13,202 bases of DNA from Burkholderiales bacterium (GTDB lineage: Bacteria > Pseudomonadota > Gammaproteobacteria > Burkholderiales > SG8-41): NCBI GenBank assembly GCA_019746155.1, contig JAIESJ010000174.1, positions 1 through 13,202 on the forward strand, given 5' to 3'. A model generated the notes under the pieces. The model was not told the DNA's origin. It saw nothing but the letters and a program-made list of their open reading frames with translations, and did not search any database. Both the position numbers and the translations under genes were made by a program. Below are positions 7,029-13,202 of the stretch, piece after piece (position 1 is the first letter of the stretch; every line of letters starts with the position of its first letter).

Positions 7029-9233
7029 TCAAGCGCGCTGCAGGCGCATCTGCTCGAGCACCTTGTCGGGCGTGAACGGCACGCTGCGCAACCGCACCCC
7101 GATCGCGTCATAGACCGCATTCGAGATCGCGGCCGGCACCACGGTGGCCGACATCTCGCCCGCGCCCCATGGCGTCTCCTCCGGCCGGTTGATAAGCTCA
7201 ACATGGATCTCCGGCACGTCGGAAAAACGCAGGATGGGATAGCTGTTCCAGTCGGTGCTGGTGACGCGCGAGCGGTCGAACCTGACCTCTTCCAGAAGAG
7301 TGCGGCTGATGGTCTGCACGATCCCGCCCTCGATCTGATTGATGGTGCCGTCGGGATTGATGACCTGACCGCAGTCGTGGCTGCACCAGGCGCGCGTCAC
7401 CCGGATCTTGCCCGTTTTCCTGTTGACCTCGACCTCCGCCACCAGACCGACGTAGGTGATCTTGTTGTTGTATTTGACATAGGCGATGCCACGCCCGCGG
7501 GCGATGTCGCCGCTGCCCCGACCGGGATTGGGCGAAGGCCGCGTATCCCAGTGCGCCAGCCGCGCCGCGCTCGCCAGGGCTGTCTGGCCACGGGGGTCGG
7601 TCAGATACTTGAGGCGGAAACGCAGCGGGTCGGCCCCGGCCGCCGCCGCGAGTTCGTCGATGAACGCCTCATTGGCGAACGTGTTCTGCATACGGCCCGG
7701 CGTGCGCAGGTGCGACGTGCGCAGCCCGTTGTTGTTGACCCGGCGCACTTCAGTCAGCGCGTTCGGAAACGCGTAAGGCGGCTCGGCGTTATTGTCCAGA
7801 AATCCGGTGTAATTTCCCTTGCGCGGCACGCCCGAGGATGTGGCCGCCAGCAGCGGGAAATCATCGAGCGTGCCGACCCGCTGGGCGATAAAGAATTCGG
7901 AGCGCCACGCAGTAACGTTGCCGTTTGCGTCGAGCCCGCCTTCGAGGTCAACCACCGTCGGCGGACTCTTGGGATCCCAGCCGAGCTCGTCCTCGCGCAT
8001 CCACTGCACGCGCACCGGCGCGCCGGCCAGCATCGATACCAGGGCGGCATCCGCGGTGCAGTCTTCATGTCCGTTGCGCCCGTAGCAGCCGGAACCGTCC
8101 AGGTACATCAGGCGCACGTTTGCCTTCTGCACGCCGAGCACGCTTGCCACCTCGCTTTGCAGCGAGTGCGTGGCCTGGGACGGCGACCATATGGTGCAGC
8201 GGCCGTCGCGGAAATCGGCGACCGCGCACGCCGGCCCCATCGAGGCGTGCGACTGGATCGCGAACTCGTAGGTCGCCTTGAGCTTCTTCGCCGCCTGCCC
8301 CAGGGCCTTGCCCGCATCGCCCACCTTCAGCGGCGTGTGCTCGTATGCCACCGGCAGCTTGCGCCATTCGTCATAGACGCGCTTCTGGTCGGGCAGCCCC
8401 TGCCACTGCGACCAGTTCACCTTGAGCCTGCGCGCGGCCTGAACCGCAGCCCATTCGTTGCGCGCCACCACCGCCAGGAAATCCTGCTTGCGCACGACCT
8501 TCACGAAACCCGGGATGTCGCGCACCGAAGCCTCGTCGTAGCTCACGAGCTTGGCGCCGATCGCGGCCGGCCGGATCACGCGTGCGTGCAGCATGCCGGG
8601 CACGCGGAAATCGTGCATGTAGGTGAACTCGCCGGTGACCTTGGCCGGGATGTCCACGCGCGGGATCGACTTGCCGACCAGCTTGTGCTCGGCCGGGTTT
8701 TTAAGCGGCACTTTGGGATCGACCCTGGTCATGAGGCCGCCGGCGCTCACGAGTTCGCCGTAGCTCACCGATCGCGCCGCATCGCCGCGCACGCTGACCA
8801 CACCGTCCTGAACCGTGAGCTCGCCAGGGGCAGCGCCGAGTTTCTTCGCCGCCTGTTCGAGCAGCGCCTGGCGCGCGGTCGCGGCCGCCCGGCGCAACTG
8901 CGTGCCGCCGACCGGGATCGTGAGGCTGCCGGCGGTCTGCCCTTGATCGATGGTGGTGGCGGTGTCGCCCATCACCATGTTTATTTTCACGAACGGCACG
9001 TCGAGCTCTTCGGCCACCATTTGCGCCAGCGCCGTTTTGGTGCCGGTGCCGAGATCGACCTTGCCGCTGTAGACCGTGACCGTGCCGTCGCGCGCGATGG
9101 CGAGCCACGCGTCCACTTCTTCCTTGTTCATGCTCTTGGCGGGCGCCGCGCCCAGCGCCTGTGTCAGCGGCCCGGACAGCGAGAAGCCGACGACCAGCAT
9201 CCCGCTTTGTTTCAGAAATTCTCTGCGATCCAT
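7029..9233 (-). CDS. Xanthine dehydrogenase family molybdopterin-binding subunit (isoquinoline 1-oxidoreductase beta-like), Tat-exported
   Basis: This is the large molybdopterin subunit (734 residues) of a two-subunit molybdenum hydroxylase. Such enzymes hydroxylate N-heterocycles or oxidise aldehydes using water as the oxygen source. The N-terminus MDRREFLKQSG, a hydrophobic core and an ALGA-type site form a typical twin-arginine signal (Arg3-Arg4), so the complex should be exported folded. An aldehyde-oxidase-like a/b hammerhead domain (about 200-310) and the Mo-binding domains follow. WGAGEM near the C-terminus carries Glu693, matching the conserved catalytic glutamate. The frame is open for 62 codons further upstream, overlapping the preceding gene. 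The ATG at 9233 is preferred because of the Tat signal and GGGAGGG just upstream. It starts 14 nt after the [2Fe-2S] subunit. No cytochrome c gene or Mo-enzyme chaperone gene is visible nearby. Confidence 0.93.
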   Translation of the reverse strand: MDRREFLKQSGMLVVGFSLSGPLTQALGAAPAKSMNKEEVDAWLAIARDGTVTVYSGKVDLGTGTKTALAQMVAEELDVPFVKINMVMGDTATTIDQGQTAGSLTIPVGGTQLRRAAATARQALLEQAAKKLGAAPGELTVQDGVVSVRGDAARSVSYGELVSAGGLMTRVDPKVPLKNPAEHKLVGKSIPRVDIPAKVTGEFTYMHDFRVPGMLHARVIRPAAIGAKLVSYDEASVRDIPGFVKVVRKQDFLAVVARNEWAAVQAARRLKVNWSQWQGLPDQKRVYDEWRKLPVAYEHTPLKVGDAGKALGQAAKKLKATYEFAIQSHASMGPACAVADFRDGRCTIWSPSQATHSLQSEVASVLGVQKANVRLMYLDGSGCYGRNGHEDCTADAALVSMLAGAPVRVQWMREDELGWDPKSPPTVVDLEGGLDANGNVTAWRSEFFIAQRVGTLDDFPLLAATSSGVPRKGNYTGFLDNNAEPPYAFPNALTEVRRVNNNGLRTSHLRTPGRMQNTFANEAFIDELAAAAGADPLRFRLKYLTDPRGQTALASAARLAHWDTRPSPNPGRGSGDIARGRGIAYVKYNNKITYVGLVAEVEVNRKTGKIRVTRAWCSHDCGQVINPDGTINQIEGGIVQTISRTLLEEVRFDRSRVTSTDWNSYPILRFSDVPEIHVELINRPEETPWGAGEMSATVVPAAISNAVYDAIGVRLRSVPFTPDKVLEQMRLQRA

Positions 9234-9247
9234 GATGTTTCCCTCCC

Positions 9248-9712
9248 TTACGCCAGCGCTTTGGCGGCGCGCTTGACCGCGCGCACGATACGCACATGGG
9301 TGCCGCAACGGCACAGGTTGCCGGCGAGCGCGCGCTTGATGTCGGCTTCGCTCGGATTCTTGTTGCGGCCCAGAAACGCCGTGGCCGTCATGATCATGCC
9401 GTTGATGCAATAACCGCATTGCACCGCCTGCTCATCGATGAACGCCTGCTGCACCGGATGCGGTTTTTTCGAGCTGCCCAGCCCTTCCAGCGTGGTGATC
9501 GGACGGTTGCCGACCTTGGACACCGGCATGGAACAGGAACGCACCGCATCGCCATCGATCATCACCGTGCATGCGCCGCACTGGCCGAGTCCGCAGCCGA
9601 ACTTGGGACCGTGCAGTTCGAGATTGTCGCGCAGCACATAGAGCAGCGGGGTATCGGGTTCGGCCTCGACGCGATGCGTTTTGCCGTTTACTTTCAGTGT
9701 TATCTGGGACAT
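9248..9712 (-). CDS. (2Fe-2S)-binding protein, small subunit of molybdenum hydroxylase (IorA-like)
   Basis: This 154-residue electron-transfer subunit carries both iron-sulfur clusters of the xanthine dehydrogenase family. The plant-ferredoxin-type N-terminal domain has Cys40, Cys45, Cys48 and Cys60 (the CGLGQCGAC motif). The helical C-terminal domain has Cys99, Cys102 (QCGYC), Cys134 and Cys136 (CRC). All eight ligands are present and the length is normal for IorA / CoxS-type subunits. It passes electrons from the molybdenum centre of the downstream subunit to an unknown acceptor. It has no signal of its own, as expected if it is carried through the Tat system bound to the large subunit. AAAGGAGG lies 8 nt before the ATG. 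It is first in the two-gene operon. Confidence 0.95.
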   Translation of the reverse strand: MSQITLKVNGKTHRVEAEPDTPLLYVLRDNLELHGPKFGCGLGQCGACTVMIDGDAVRSCSMPVSKVGNRPITTLEGLGSSKKPHPVQQAFIDEQAVQCGYCINGMIMTATAFLGRNKNPSEADIKRALAGNLCRCGTHVRIVRAVKRAAKALA

Positions 9713-9744
9713 GGCCCCATCCTCCTTTCGCTTAAGTGTCGAGT

Positions 9745-9750
9745 ATTATA
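9745..9750 (-). promoter_or_regulatory. Putative -10 box of the molybdenum hydroxylase operon
   Basis: A perfect TATAAT on the minus strand lies 33 bp before the small-subunit ATG, just ahead of the AAAGGAGG ribosome site. No good -35 element is seen at the normal distance, so an activator may be needed. Confidence 0.4.
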
Positions 9751-9907
9751 TGAGGTTGCACTTGCCGGAACGTCTTGTGATTTCATTCAGCATGCGCCAA
9801 TCAGTCGCCCTGCTGCCAGGTTCATAATGTATCCGATTTTTGCCCGCCTGCACAGAATCGCGGTGCAGCACGGCGCAGACGAGTCCGCGCGCCTCTGCCG
9901 ATAACCC

Positions 9908-9927
9908 GGCGGGAACGGATTCCCGCC
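9908..9927. repeat. Perfect palindromic hairpin (GGCGGGAA / TTCCCGCC)
   Basis: GGCGGGAA, a four-base loop CGGA, then TTCCCGCC form an 8-bp perfect stem. It lies in the 302-bp gap between the Mo-hydroxylase promoter side and the end of the ThDP enzyme gene. It looks like a REP-type element rather than a terminator, since no T tract follows on either strand. Confidence 0.6.
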
Positions 9928-9960
9928 CTTGTATCTACTCCAATTTCGATACCTCCGGCC

Positions 9961-9992
9961 GTAGGTCGGCGATCCCTCGCCGACACGCCTAC
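9961..9992. repeat. REP-like hairpin GTAGGTCGGCGA-TCCC-TCGCCGAC
   Basis: GTCGGCGA (9965-9972), loop TCCC and TCGCCGAC (9977-9984) form a perfect 8-bp stem. GTAG (9961-9964) and CTAC (9989-9992) can extend it past a small bulge. It lies 23 nt beyond the stop codon of the ThDP enzyme gene and may stabilise or end that transcript, though there is no T run. GTAGGTCGGCGA-type palindromes are dispersed repeats in betaproteobacterial genomes, as far as I recall. Confidence 0.6.
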
Positions 9993-10014
9993 TGAGCACA
10001 ATTTCGCAGCCGGA

Positions 10015-11709
10015 TCAGTGGGCGCTATCGCGTTTTTTGAGCGCGTCCTTGCGGAAGCTCACCACCGCTTCCGGATCGACCTTGACGTGGATCACCGCCG
10101 GCCTGCCGCCGGCCATTGCCTGTTTGACGGCATCCGCCGTGCCCCCGGCCTCCGTTACGAAATAGCCGTTACCGCCGGTGAGCTTCATCACCTCGTCAAA
10201 CCGCGGCGAATGCACGTGCGCGCCGATAAAGCGGTTGTTGTAGAAATCGCGCTGGTAGGCAATCTCCGAACCCCAGGTGCCGTTGTCCATCACGACCGCA
10301 ATGGTGTGAATGTTATGCATCACCGCGGTCGCCATCTCGCCCATGGTCATGCCGAAACCGCCGTCGCCCATCAGCGAGATCACGGTGCGCGCGGGCGCGG
10401 CAATCTTGGCGCCCAGACCCGCGGCATAGGAAAAGCCGACCATGCCGCAATCGAGCGGCGTGATCAGCGAGGGCACGGTGCGGCACGGCAATTGGTCGGT
10501 GGCCTGAAATCCGGTGGTGCCGGCGTCGAGCGTGAAAATCGCGTCGCGCGGCGCGACCTTGCGCAGTTCGGCGTAGATCACATCGGGATGCAAGGGCTTG
10601 CCGGTGCGGCTGCCCGAGGACTCGCGTTGCCGCCACAGTTCCTGGTAGTCCTTGCGGAATTTTTCGTTGCGCGCCTGCCACGGCGCTTCATCGGCGGCAA
10701 TCGGCGCCATGATTCCGGCCAGCGCCTCCGCCACCGCCCCGGCGTCGGCCGCGACCCCCAGCGCAACCGGGAAATAACGGCCGAGCGCGACGGGATCGAT
10801 ATCGACCTGCACGATCTTTGCCGTTTTTGGAATATCGTTGTACTTGTAGAACGTGGTGTTGAAACCCAGCCGCGTGCCGAGCGCAAGGATGAGATCGGCT
10901 TCCCGCATGAGCGCACTCGCCACCGGATTGCCGCGCGGCCCCACGCCGCCGGCGTAAAGCGGGTGATCGATCGGCGCAATGTCGGCGTGTCCCGCGGAAT
11001 TGGTGATCGGGATCTGCAGTTTTTCGGCAAGCCTGAGGAGCTTGCCGGTTGCCCGCCCCCACTTGATGCCGGCGCCAGCGTGGATCACCGGCGCCTTGGA
11101 GGAGAGAATCATCTGCTTGATTTGCTCAAGCGTAGCGTGGTCGGCCGCGGGCGCCGCGAATGCCGGCCGGCCGTCCTTTGCCGGAATCCCGGCGTCGATG
11201 TCGTGATTGAAAAAGTCGCGCGGGATGTTCACCACCACCGGCCCGCGCCGCCCGGAGTTGGCGATGCGGAAAGCCTCGAGGATGAATTCGGGAATGCGCT
11301 CGGGACGCGGCACGTCCATCACACGCTTGGTCACCGGCAGGAACAGCGTGTGCTGGTCGATCTCCTGAAAGGCATCGCGCCCCATGTGGTCGGTGGATGG
11401 CAGCCCGGTGATCGCCACCACCGGCGAATACGCCATCTTCGCCTGCGCCAGCCCCAGCACCATGTTGGCGGAACCCGGTCCCGCCTGGCCGCAGAGGAAC
11501 AACCCCGGCGTCTGCGTGATGCGCCCATAGGCGTCCGCCATGTGCATGCCGCAGTTCTCGTGGCGCACGCCGATGTATTCCATGTCCTTCGCGTCGTAGA
11601 GCGCGTCGTAGATCTCGAGCGTGCTCGATCCCATCAGCCCGAACACCTTGGTCACGCCCGCGGCGCGTAAAGCTTCTACCGCGGCGACGCCGCAACGCAT
11701 TTTTGGCAT
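10015..11709 (-). CDS. Thiamine diphosphate-dependent enzyme (acetolactate synthase / sulfoacetaldehyde acetyltransferase-like)
   Basis: This 564-residue protein has the three-domain layout of the acetolactate synthase/pyruvate oxidase family. The N-terminal PYR domain (about 1-170) has the activating Glu51 in VRHENCG. The central domain (about 190-330) has GAGIKWG and IVQVDIDP. The C-terminal PP domain (about 370-545) has the ThDP/Mg motif beginning GDG at 448-450 and ending DN at 475-476, where many relatives have NN. The FQEIDQHTLF and VNIPRDFF segments recall sulfoacetaldehyde acetyltransferase, but other decarboxylases and ligases of 2-oxo acids share them. The reaction is therefore left open: decarboxylation or carboligation of a 2-oxo acid or aldehyde. 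AAGGGGAG lies four bases before the ATG. It is 44 nt downstream of the truncated toxin and may share its transcript. A D-2-hydroxyacid dehydrogenase upstream could supply or use a 2-oxo acid. Confidence 0.92.
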   Translation of the reverse strand: MPKMRCGVAAVEALRAAGVTKVFGLMGSSTLEIYDALYDAKDMEYIGVRHENCGMHMADAYGRITQTPGLFLCGQAGPGSANMVLGLAQAKMAYSPVVAITGLPSTDHMGRDAFQEIDQHTLFLPVTKRVMDVPRPERIPEFILEAFRIANSGRRGPVVVNIPRDFFNHDIDAGIPAKDGRPAFAAPAADHATLEQIKQMILSSKAPVIHAGAGIKWGRATGKLLRLAEKLQIPITNSAGHADIAPIDHPLYAGGVGPRGNPVASALMREADLILALGTRLGFNTTFYKYNDIPKTAKIVQVDIDPVALGRYFPVALGVAADAGAVAEALAGIMAPIAADEAPWQARNEKFRKDYQELWRQRESSGSRTGKPLHPDVIYAELRKVAPRDAIFTLDAGTTGFQATDQLPCRTVPSLITPLDCGMVGFSYAAGLGAKIAAPARTVISLMGDGGFGMTMGEMATAVMHNIHTIAVVMDNGTWGSEIAYQRDFYNNRFIGAHVHSPRFDEVMKLTGGNGYFVTEAGGTADAVKQAMAGGRPAVIHVKVDPEAVVSFRKDALKKRDSAH

Positions 11710-11750
11710 TACACTCCCCTTAATCGAAAACCTTCATTTCCAAAAAAACA

Positions 11751-11790
11751 GATTCAGCCGCCGATGAACGCCGATACACGCCGATGAAAA
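11751..11790 (+). repeat. CGCCGAT-type dispersed repeat, copy 3, fused into the toxin frame
   Basis: The plus strand reads GATTCAGCCGCCGATGAACG, then CCGATACACGCCGATGAAAA: three CGCCGAT units at 10-bp spacing. It encodes the last 12 codons and the stop of the toxin on the opposite strand. Its orientation relative to the gene is opposite to that of the copies at 1374-1403 and 2620-2671. Confidence 0.7.
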
Positions 11791-11951
11791 TCAAGTCTTC
11801 CCATTTCGGGATAATCGGGAATCGCCTCGGCGGTTTCGACAATCCTTAAGGCGACTGACTTGGCATACCAAGGTGAGTCGCGCTCGATGTACGACACGAT
11901 TGATTCAATGTCCTCGATGGCTTCCGGCGACCAGACTAGGCTGCGAGCCAT
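11754..11951 (-). CDS. RelE/ParE family toxin, C-terminally truncated
   Basis: The 65-residue product begins as a normal ParE/RelE-type ribonuclease or gyrase toxin: WSPEAIEDIESIVSYIERDSP, then a second helix and the conserved YPEMGR at about 47-52. Full-length members run to about 90-105 residues, adding beta strands with a conserved arginine and the YRI.Y core. Here the frame leaves the family after MGRL and continues as DFHRRVSAFIGG, which is simply the CGCCGAT repeat translated. The toxin has lost the second half of its fold and is most likely inactive; I would treat it as a decayed gene. Its ATG overlaps the antitoxin end by 16 bp, the usual translational coupling in such pairs. Confidence 0.75.
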   Translation of the reverse strand: MARSLVWSPEAIEDIESIVSYIERDSPWYAKSVALRIVETAEAIPDYPEMGRLDFHRRVSAFIGG

Positions 11952-12124
11952 TTAGCCAGGCGGGCTTTCGCGTCATCGTGAGAAACAGCGCTTTCGGTTT
12001 CGGCGCGTTCAAGCCCGCGCCTGACTTTTTCGAGGACGTATAGGTGGTACTGGATATCCTCGAAGCTGCTGTTGTCCGGCAACGCTTCCAGCATAGAGGT
12101 GACTTCCGCTTTCGGATTGCTCAT
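11936..12124 (-). CDS. Antitoxin of a RelE/ParE-type toxin-antitoxin pair
   Basis: This is a 62-residue acidic/basic helical protein: a MLEALPDNSSFEDIQYHLYVLEKVRRGL core followed by VSHDDAKARLAKWL at the end. This pattern is typical of small antitoxins encoded directly before ParE/RelE toxins; the C-terminal helix normally wraps the toxin. Upstream is GGAGG with four to five bases to the ATG, a strong site that fits the need for excess antitoxin. The next gene overlaps it and encodes the truncated toxin. The antitoxin looks intact, so it may persist as an orphan, possibly neutralising related toxins elsewhere or repressing its own promoter. Confidence 0.85.
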   Translation of the reverse strand: MSNPKAEVTSMLEALPDNSSFEDIQYHLYVLEKVRRGLERAETESAVSHDDAKARLAKWLAA

Positions 12125-12151
12125 AACGCCTCCAGCGCGGATGTTGAACTC

Positions 12152-12160
12152 ATTGTATCA
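12152..12160 (-). promoter_or_regulatory. Putative extended -10 promoter of the toxin-antitoxin pair
   Basis: The minus strand reads TGATACAAT, an extended -10 element lying 28 nt before the antitoxin ATG. The -35 region (ATTTCC) is poor, as is common with extended -10 promoters. Confidence 0.4.
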
Positions 12161-12245
12161 CCAGCCGAATGGGCGGAAATCCTCGTGCAAGAGCGACGGG
12201 GGGTTTGTTTTACCCTCTCTCCGCCCGCTTCGCTCACTCTCAATC

Positions 12246-12362
12246 CTCTGTGTACCCCTCGAGCACCCATCGAACGGGCTATTTTCAGCACCTCTTCTTT
12301 TCAATACCCCCTTGAGGGGTACTTGAGGGGTGTATTGAGAAGAAGGGGTATTGAAAAGAATC
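12246..12362 (+). repeat. Composite GGGGTA/CACCC repeat, copy B, with long inverted repeat
   Basis: Starts CTCTGTGTACCCCTC and ends GGGTATTGAAAAGAATC, as does copy A at 1191-1280 in the opposite orientation. A perfect 16-bp inverted repeat (12295-12310 and 12345-12360, TTCTTTTCAATACCCC and its complement) flanks a 34-base loop. The loop holds a tandem CTTGAGGGGTA/CTTGAGGGGTG direct repeat. A small TACCCC/GGGGTA stem is nested at 12305-12321. With the next entry it fills most of the 285-bp gap between the dehydrogenase and the antitoxin. Confidence 0.7.
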
Positions 12363-12412
12363 TTGGCGGCTAACCCTGTCTTTGCTTTTCTCCGCGCCTT
12401 GGCGGCCGATTA
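12363..12412 (-). repeat. CGCCAAGGCGC-type dispersed repeat at the end of the dehydrogenase gene
   Basis: On the minus strand the dehydrogenase stop TAA runs straight into TCGGCCGCCAAGGCGCGGAG. After 20-odd bases comes a second unit, TTAGCCGCCAAGA. Paired CCGCCAAGG units of this sort are common intergenic repeats in environmental bacteria. Confidence 0.5.
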
Positions 12413-13202
12413 TTTCTTTTTCAGCACTTCCGGATTCAGCACGTTGATCGGCTTGCCCGCGGCAAACGCCAGAATCTGATCGATCGCCGCGCCGAAATAG
12501 GATTCGTAGGTGCCCTGCTCGACGTAGCCCAGGTGCGGCGTGCAGATCACGTTGTCCATTTTGAGCAACGGGTGGTTGCCGCCCAGCACCGGCTCTTCTT
12601 CGTAAACGTCGACCGCGGCGAAGCCGGGGCGGCCCTGTTTCAGCGCCGCGACCAGCGCGCCCTCGGCGATGAGCTGGGCGCGGCTGGTGTTGACGATGAG
12701 CGCCGTGGGTTTCATGCGCGCCAAGTCCTGCGCGGTGACGATGCCGCGCGTCTCCTTGTTGAGTGGAATGTGCAAAGACACGATGTCGGCCTGCCCGAAA
12801 AACGCCTCGCGGCCGGCCGCGACTTCTAACCCCGCCGCGCGCGCTTTCGCCGTCGAGCCTTCGCGGCCCCAGCACATCACGCGCATGCCGAACGCCTTCC
12901 CGACCTGCGCGACAATGCTGCCGATGCGGCCGTAAGCATAGATGCCCAGCGTCTTGCCGGCGACGCCCACACCGATCGAGCCTTGCCACTTGCCCTCTTT
13001 CATGCGCTGCACTTCCTGCGGGATGCGGCGCAGCGAGGCCAGGATCAGCCCCCATGTCAATTCTGCGGTGGGATTGGGATTGCCGGCCCCGCCGGCGGAG
13101 ACGACGATACCTTTCTCGGTGCATGCGGCGAGATCCATGTGGTTGGGCTTGCGCCCGGTCTCGCTGATGAGCTTCAGTTTCGGCAGCTGTTCTGCCAGCG
13201 CG
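12410..13202 (-). CDS. D-2-hydroxyacid dehydrogenase family protein (partial, N-terminus beyond window)
   Basis: The open frame runs off the right edge, so the first part of the substrate-binding domain is missing; 263 codons are visible, and the ATG at 13138 is internal. The protein is an NAD(P)-dependent D-2-hydroxyacid dehydrogenase that interconverts a 2-hydroxy acid and its 2-oxo acid in the cytosol. Visible are NPTAELTWGLILA, the cofactor-binding LGIYAYGRIG loop (residues 64-73 counted from the Met at 13138), and VNTSRAQLI with the catalytic Arg153. VDVYEEEP (177-183) carries the catalytic Glu and TPHLGYV the catalytic His202. The first glycine of the usual GxGxxG motif is Ala here (AYGRIG), a mild departure. 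Phosphoglycerate, glyoxylate/hydroxypyruvate and lactate-type relatives are all possible. It may feed the ThDP enzyme downstream, but a toxin-antitoxin pair and repeats lie between. Confidence 0.92.
   Translation of the reverse strand, partial: ALAEQLPKLKLISETGRKPNHMDLAACTEKGIVVSAGGAGNPNPTAELTWGLILASLRRIPQEVQRMKEGKWQGSIGVGVAGKTLGIYAYGRIGSIVAQVGKAFGMRVMCWGREGSTAKARAAGLEVAAGREAFFGQADIVSLHIPLNKETRGIVTAQDLARMKPTALIVNTSRAQLIAEGALVAALKQGRPGFAAVDVYEEEPVLGGNHPLLKMDNVICTPHLGYVEQGTYESYFGAAIDQILAFAAGKPINVLNPEVLKKK

Noticed and set aside
7203..9413. 736-codon plus-strand frame opposite the molybdopterin subunit
   Set aside because: Shadow of the molybdopterin subunit; composition typical of antisense frames in GC-rich DNA.
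9234..9419. The 62-codon upstream extension of the molybdopterin subunit
   Set aside because: It overlaps the small-subunit gene and would bury the Tat signal; a strong ribosome site supports 9233.
9827..9904. Plus-strand ORF of 25 codons beginning MYPIFARLHRIA
   Set aside because: Too short, with no ribosome site and no recognisable motif; possibly an old gene remnant but not supportable.
9787..9999. Minus-strand 70-codon frame in the hairpin-rich gap
   Set aside because: It reads through both REP-like palindromes, giving RRVGEGSPTYGRR-type translation with no real gene features.
10018..11670. 550-codon plus-strand frame opposite the ThDP enzyme
   Set aside because: Antisense shadow; the minus-strand frame has the GDG motif, Glu51 and a strong ribosome site.

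Overview
The window looks like a chromosomal segment from a GC-rich, metabolically versatile betaproteobacterium, probably Burkholderiales-like. This rests on codon use, strong purine-rich Shine-Dalgarno sites, the mix of acyl-CoA, molybdenum-hydroxylase and ThDP enzymes, and the dispersed palindromes. The taxonomic call is inference; there is no rRNA or marker gene here. I see no phage, CRISPR array, tRNA or intact insertion sequence.

Layout. Positions 1-361 hold the likely C-terminal remnant of a REP-associated tyrosine transposase and a doubtful 40-residue ORF. Positions 362-4816 (minus strand) carry an acyl-CoA metabolism cluster, in transcription order an NDP-forming acyl-CoA synthetase, an acyl-CoA dehydrogenase and an SDR oxidoreductase. 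A 212-bp divergent promoter region separates it from a plus-strand Fsr-like MFS transporter (5029-6279) and an unrecognised 184-residue protein (6354-6908). These converge, across a strong hairpin, on a minus-strand two-gene molybdenum hydroxylase: a small [2Fe-2S] subunit (9248-9712) and a Tat-exported molybdopterin subunit (7029-9233). A 302-bp hairpin-rich gap follows. The minus-strand block 10015-13202 then holds, in transcription order, a D-2-hydroxyacid dehydrogenase (cut by the window end), an antitoxin, a truncated RelE/ParE toxin and a ThDP-dependent enzyme of the acetolactate synthase/sulfoacetaldehyde acetyltransferase type.

How the genes fit together. The 2675-4816 synthetase, 1443-2582 dehydrogenase and 362-1138 SDR could activate a carboxylic acid to its CoA ester, desaturate it and carry out a later hydroxy/keto step. 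The MFS protein may move a related acid or drug. The Mo-hydroxylase is probably a periplasmic or membrane-associated oxidase of an N-heterocycle or aldehyde. No substrate can be fixed from sequence alone.

The most notable non-coding signal is a set of short dispersed repeats: CGCCGATGAACGCCGAT-type, CCACAGAGAACACAGAG-type, CGCCAAGGCGC-type and a composite GGGGTA/CACCC element. They sit at the 3' ends of four minus-strand genes. One copy has replaced the C-terminus and stop codon of the ParE-like toxin. I found no convincing new multi-gene system; the coding content is mostly recognisable metabolic families.
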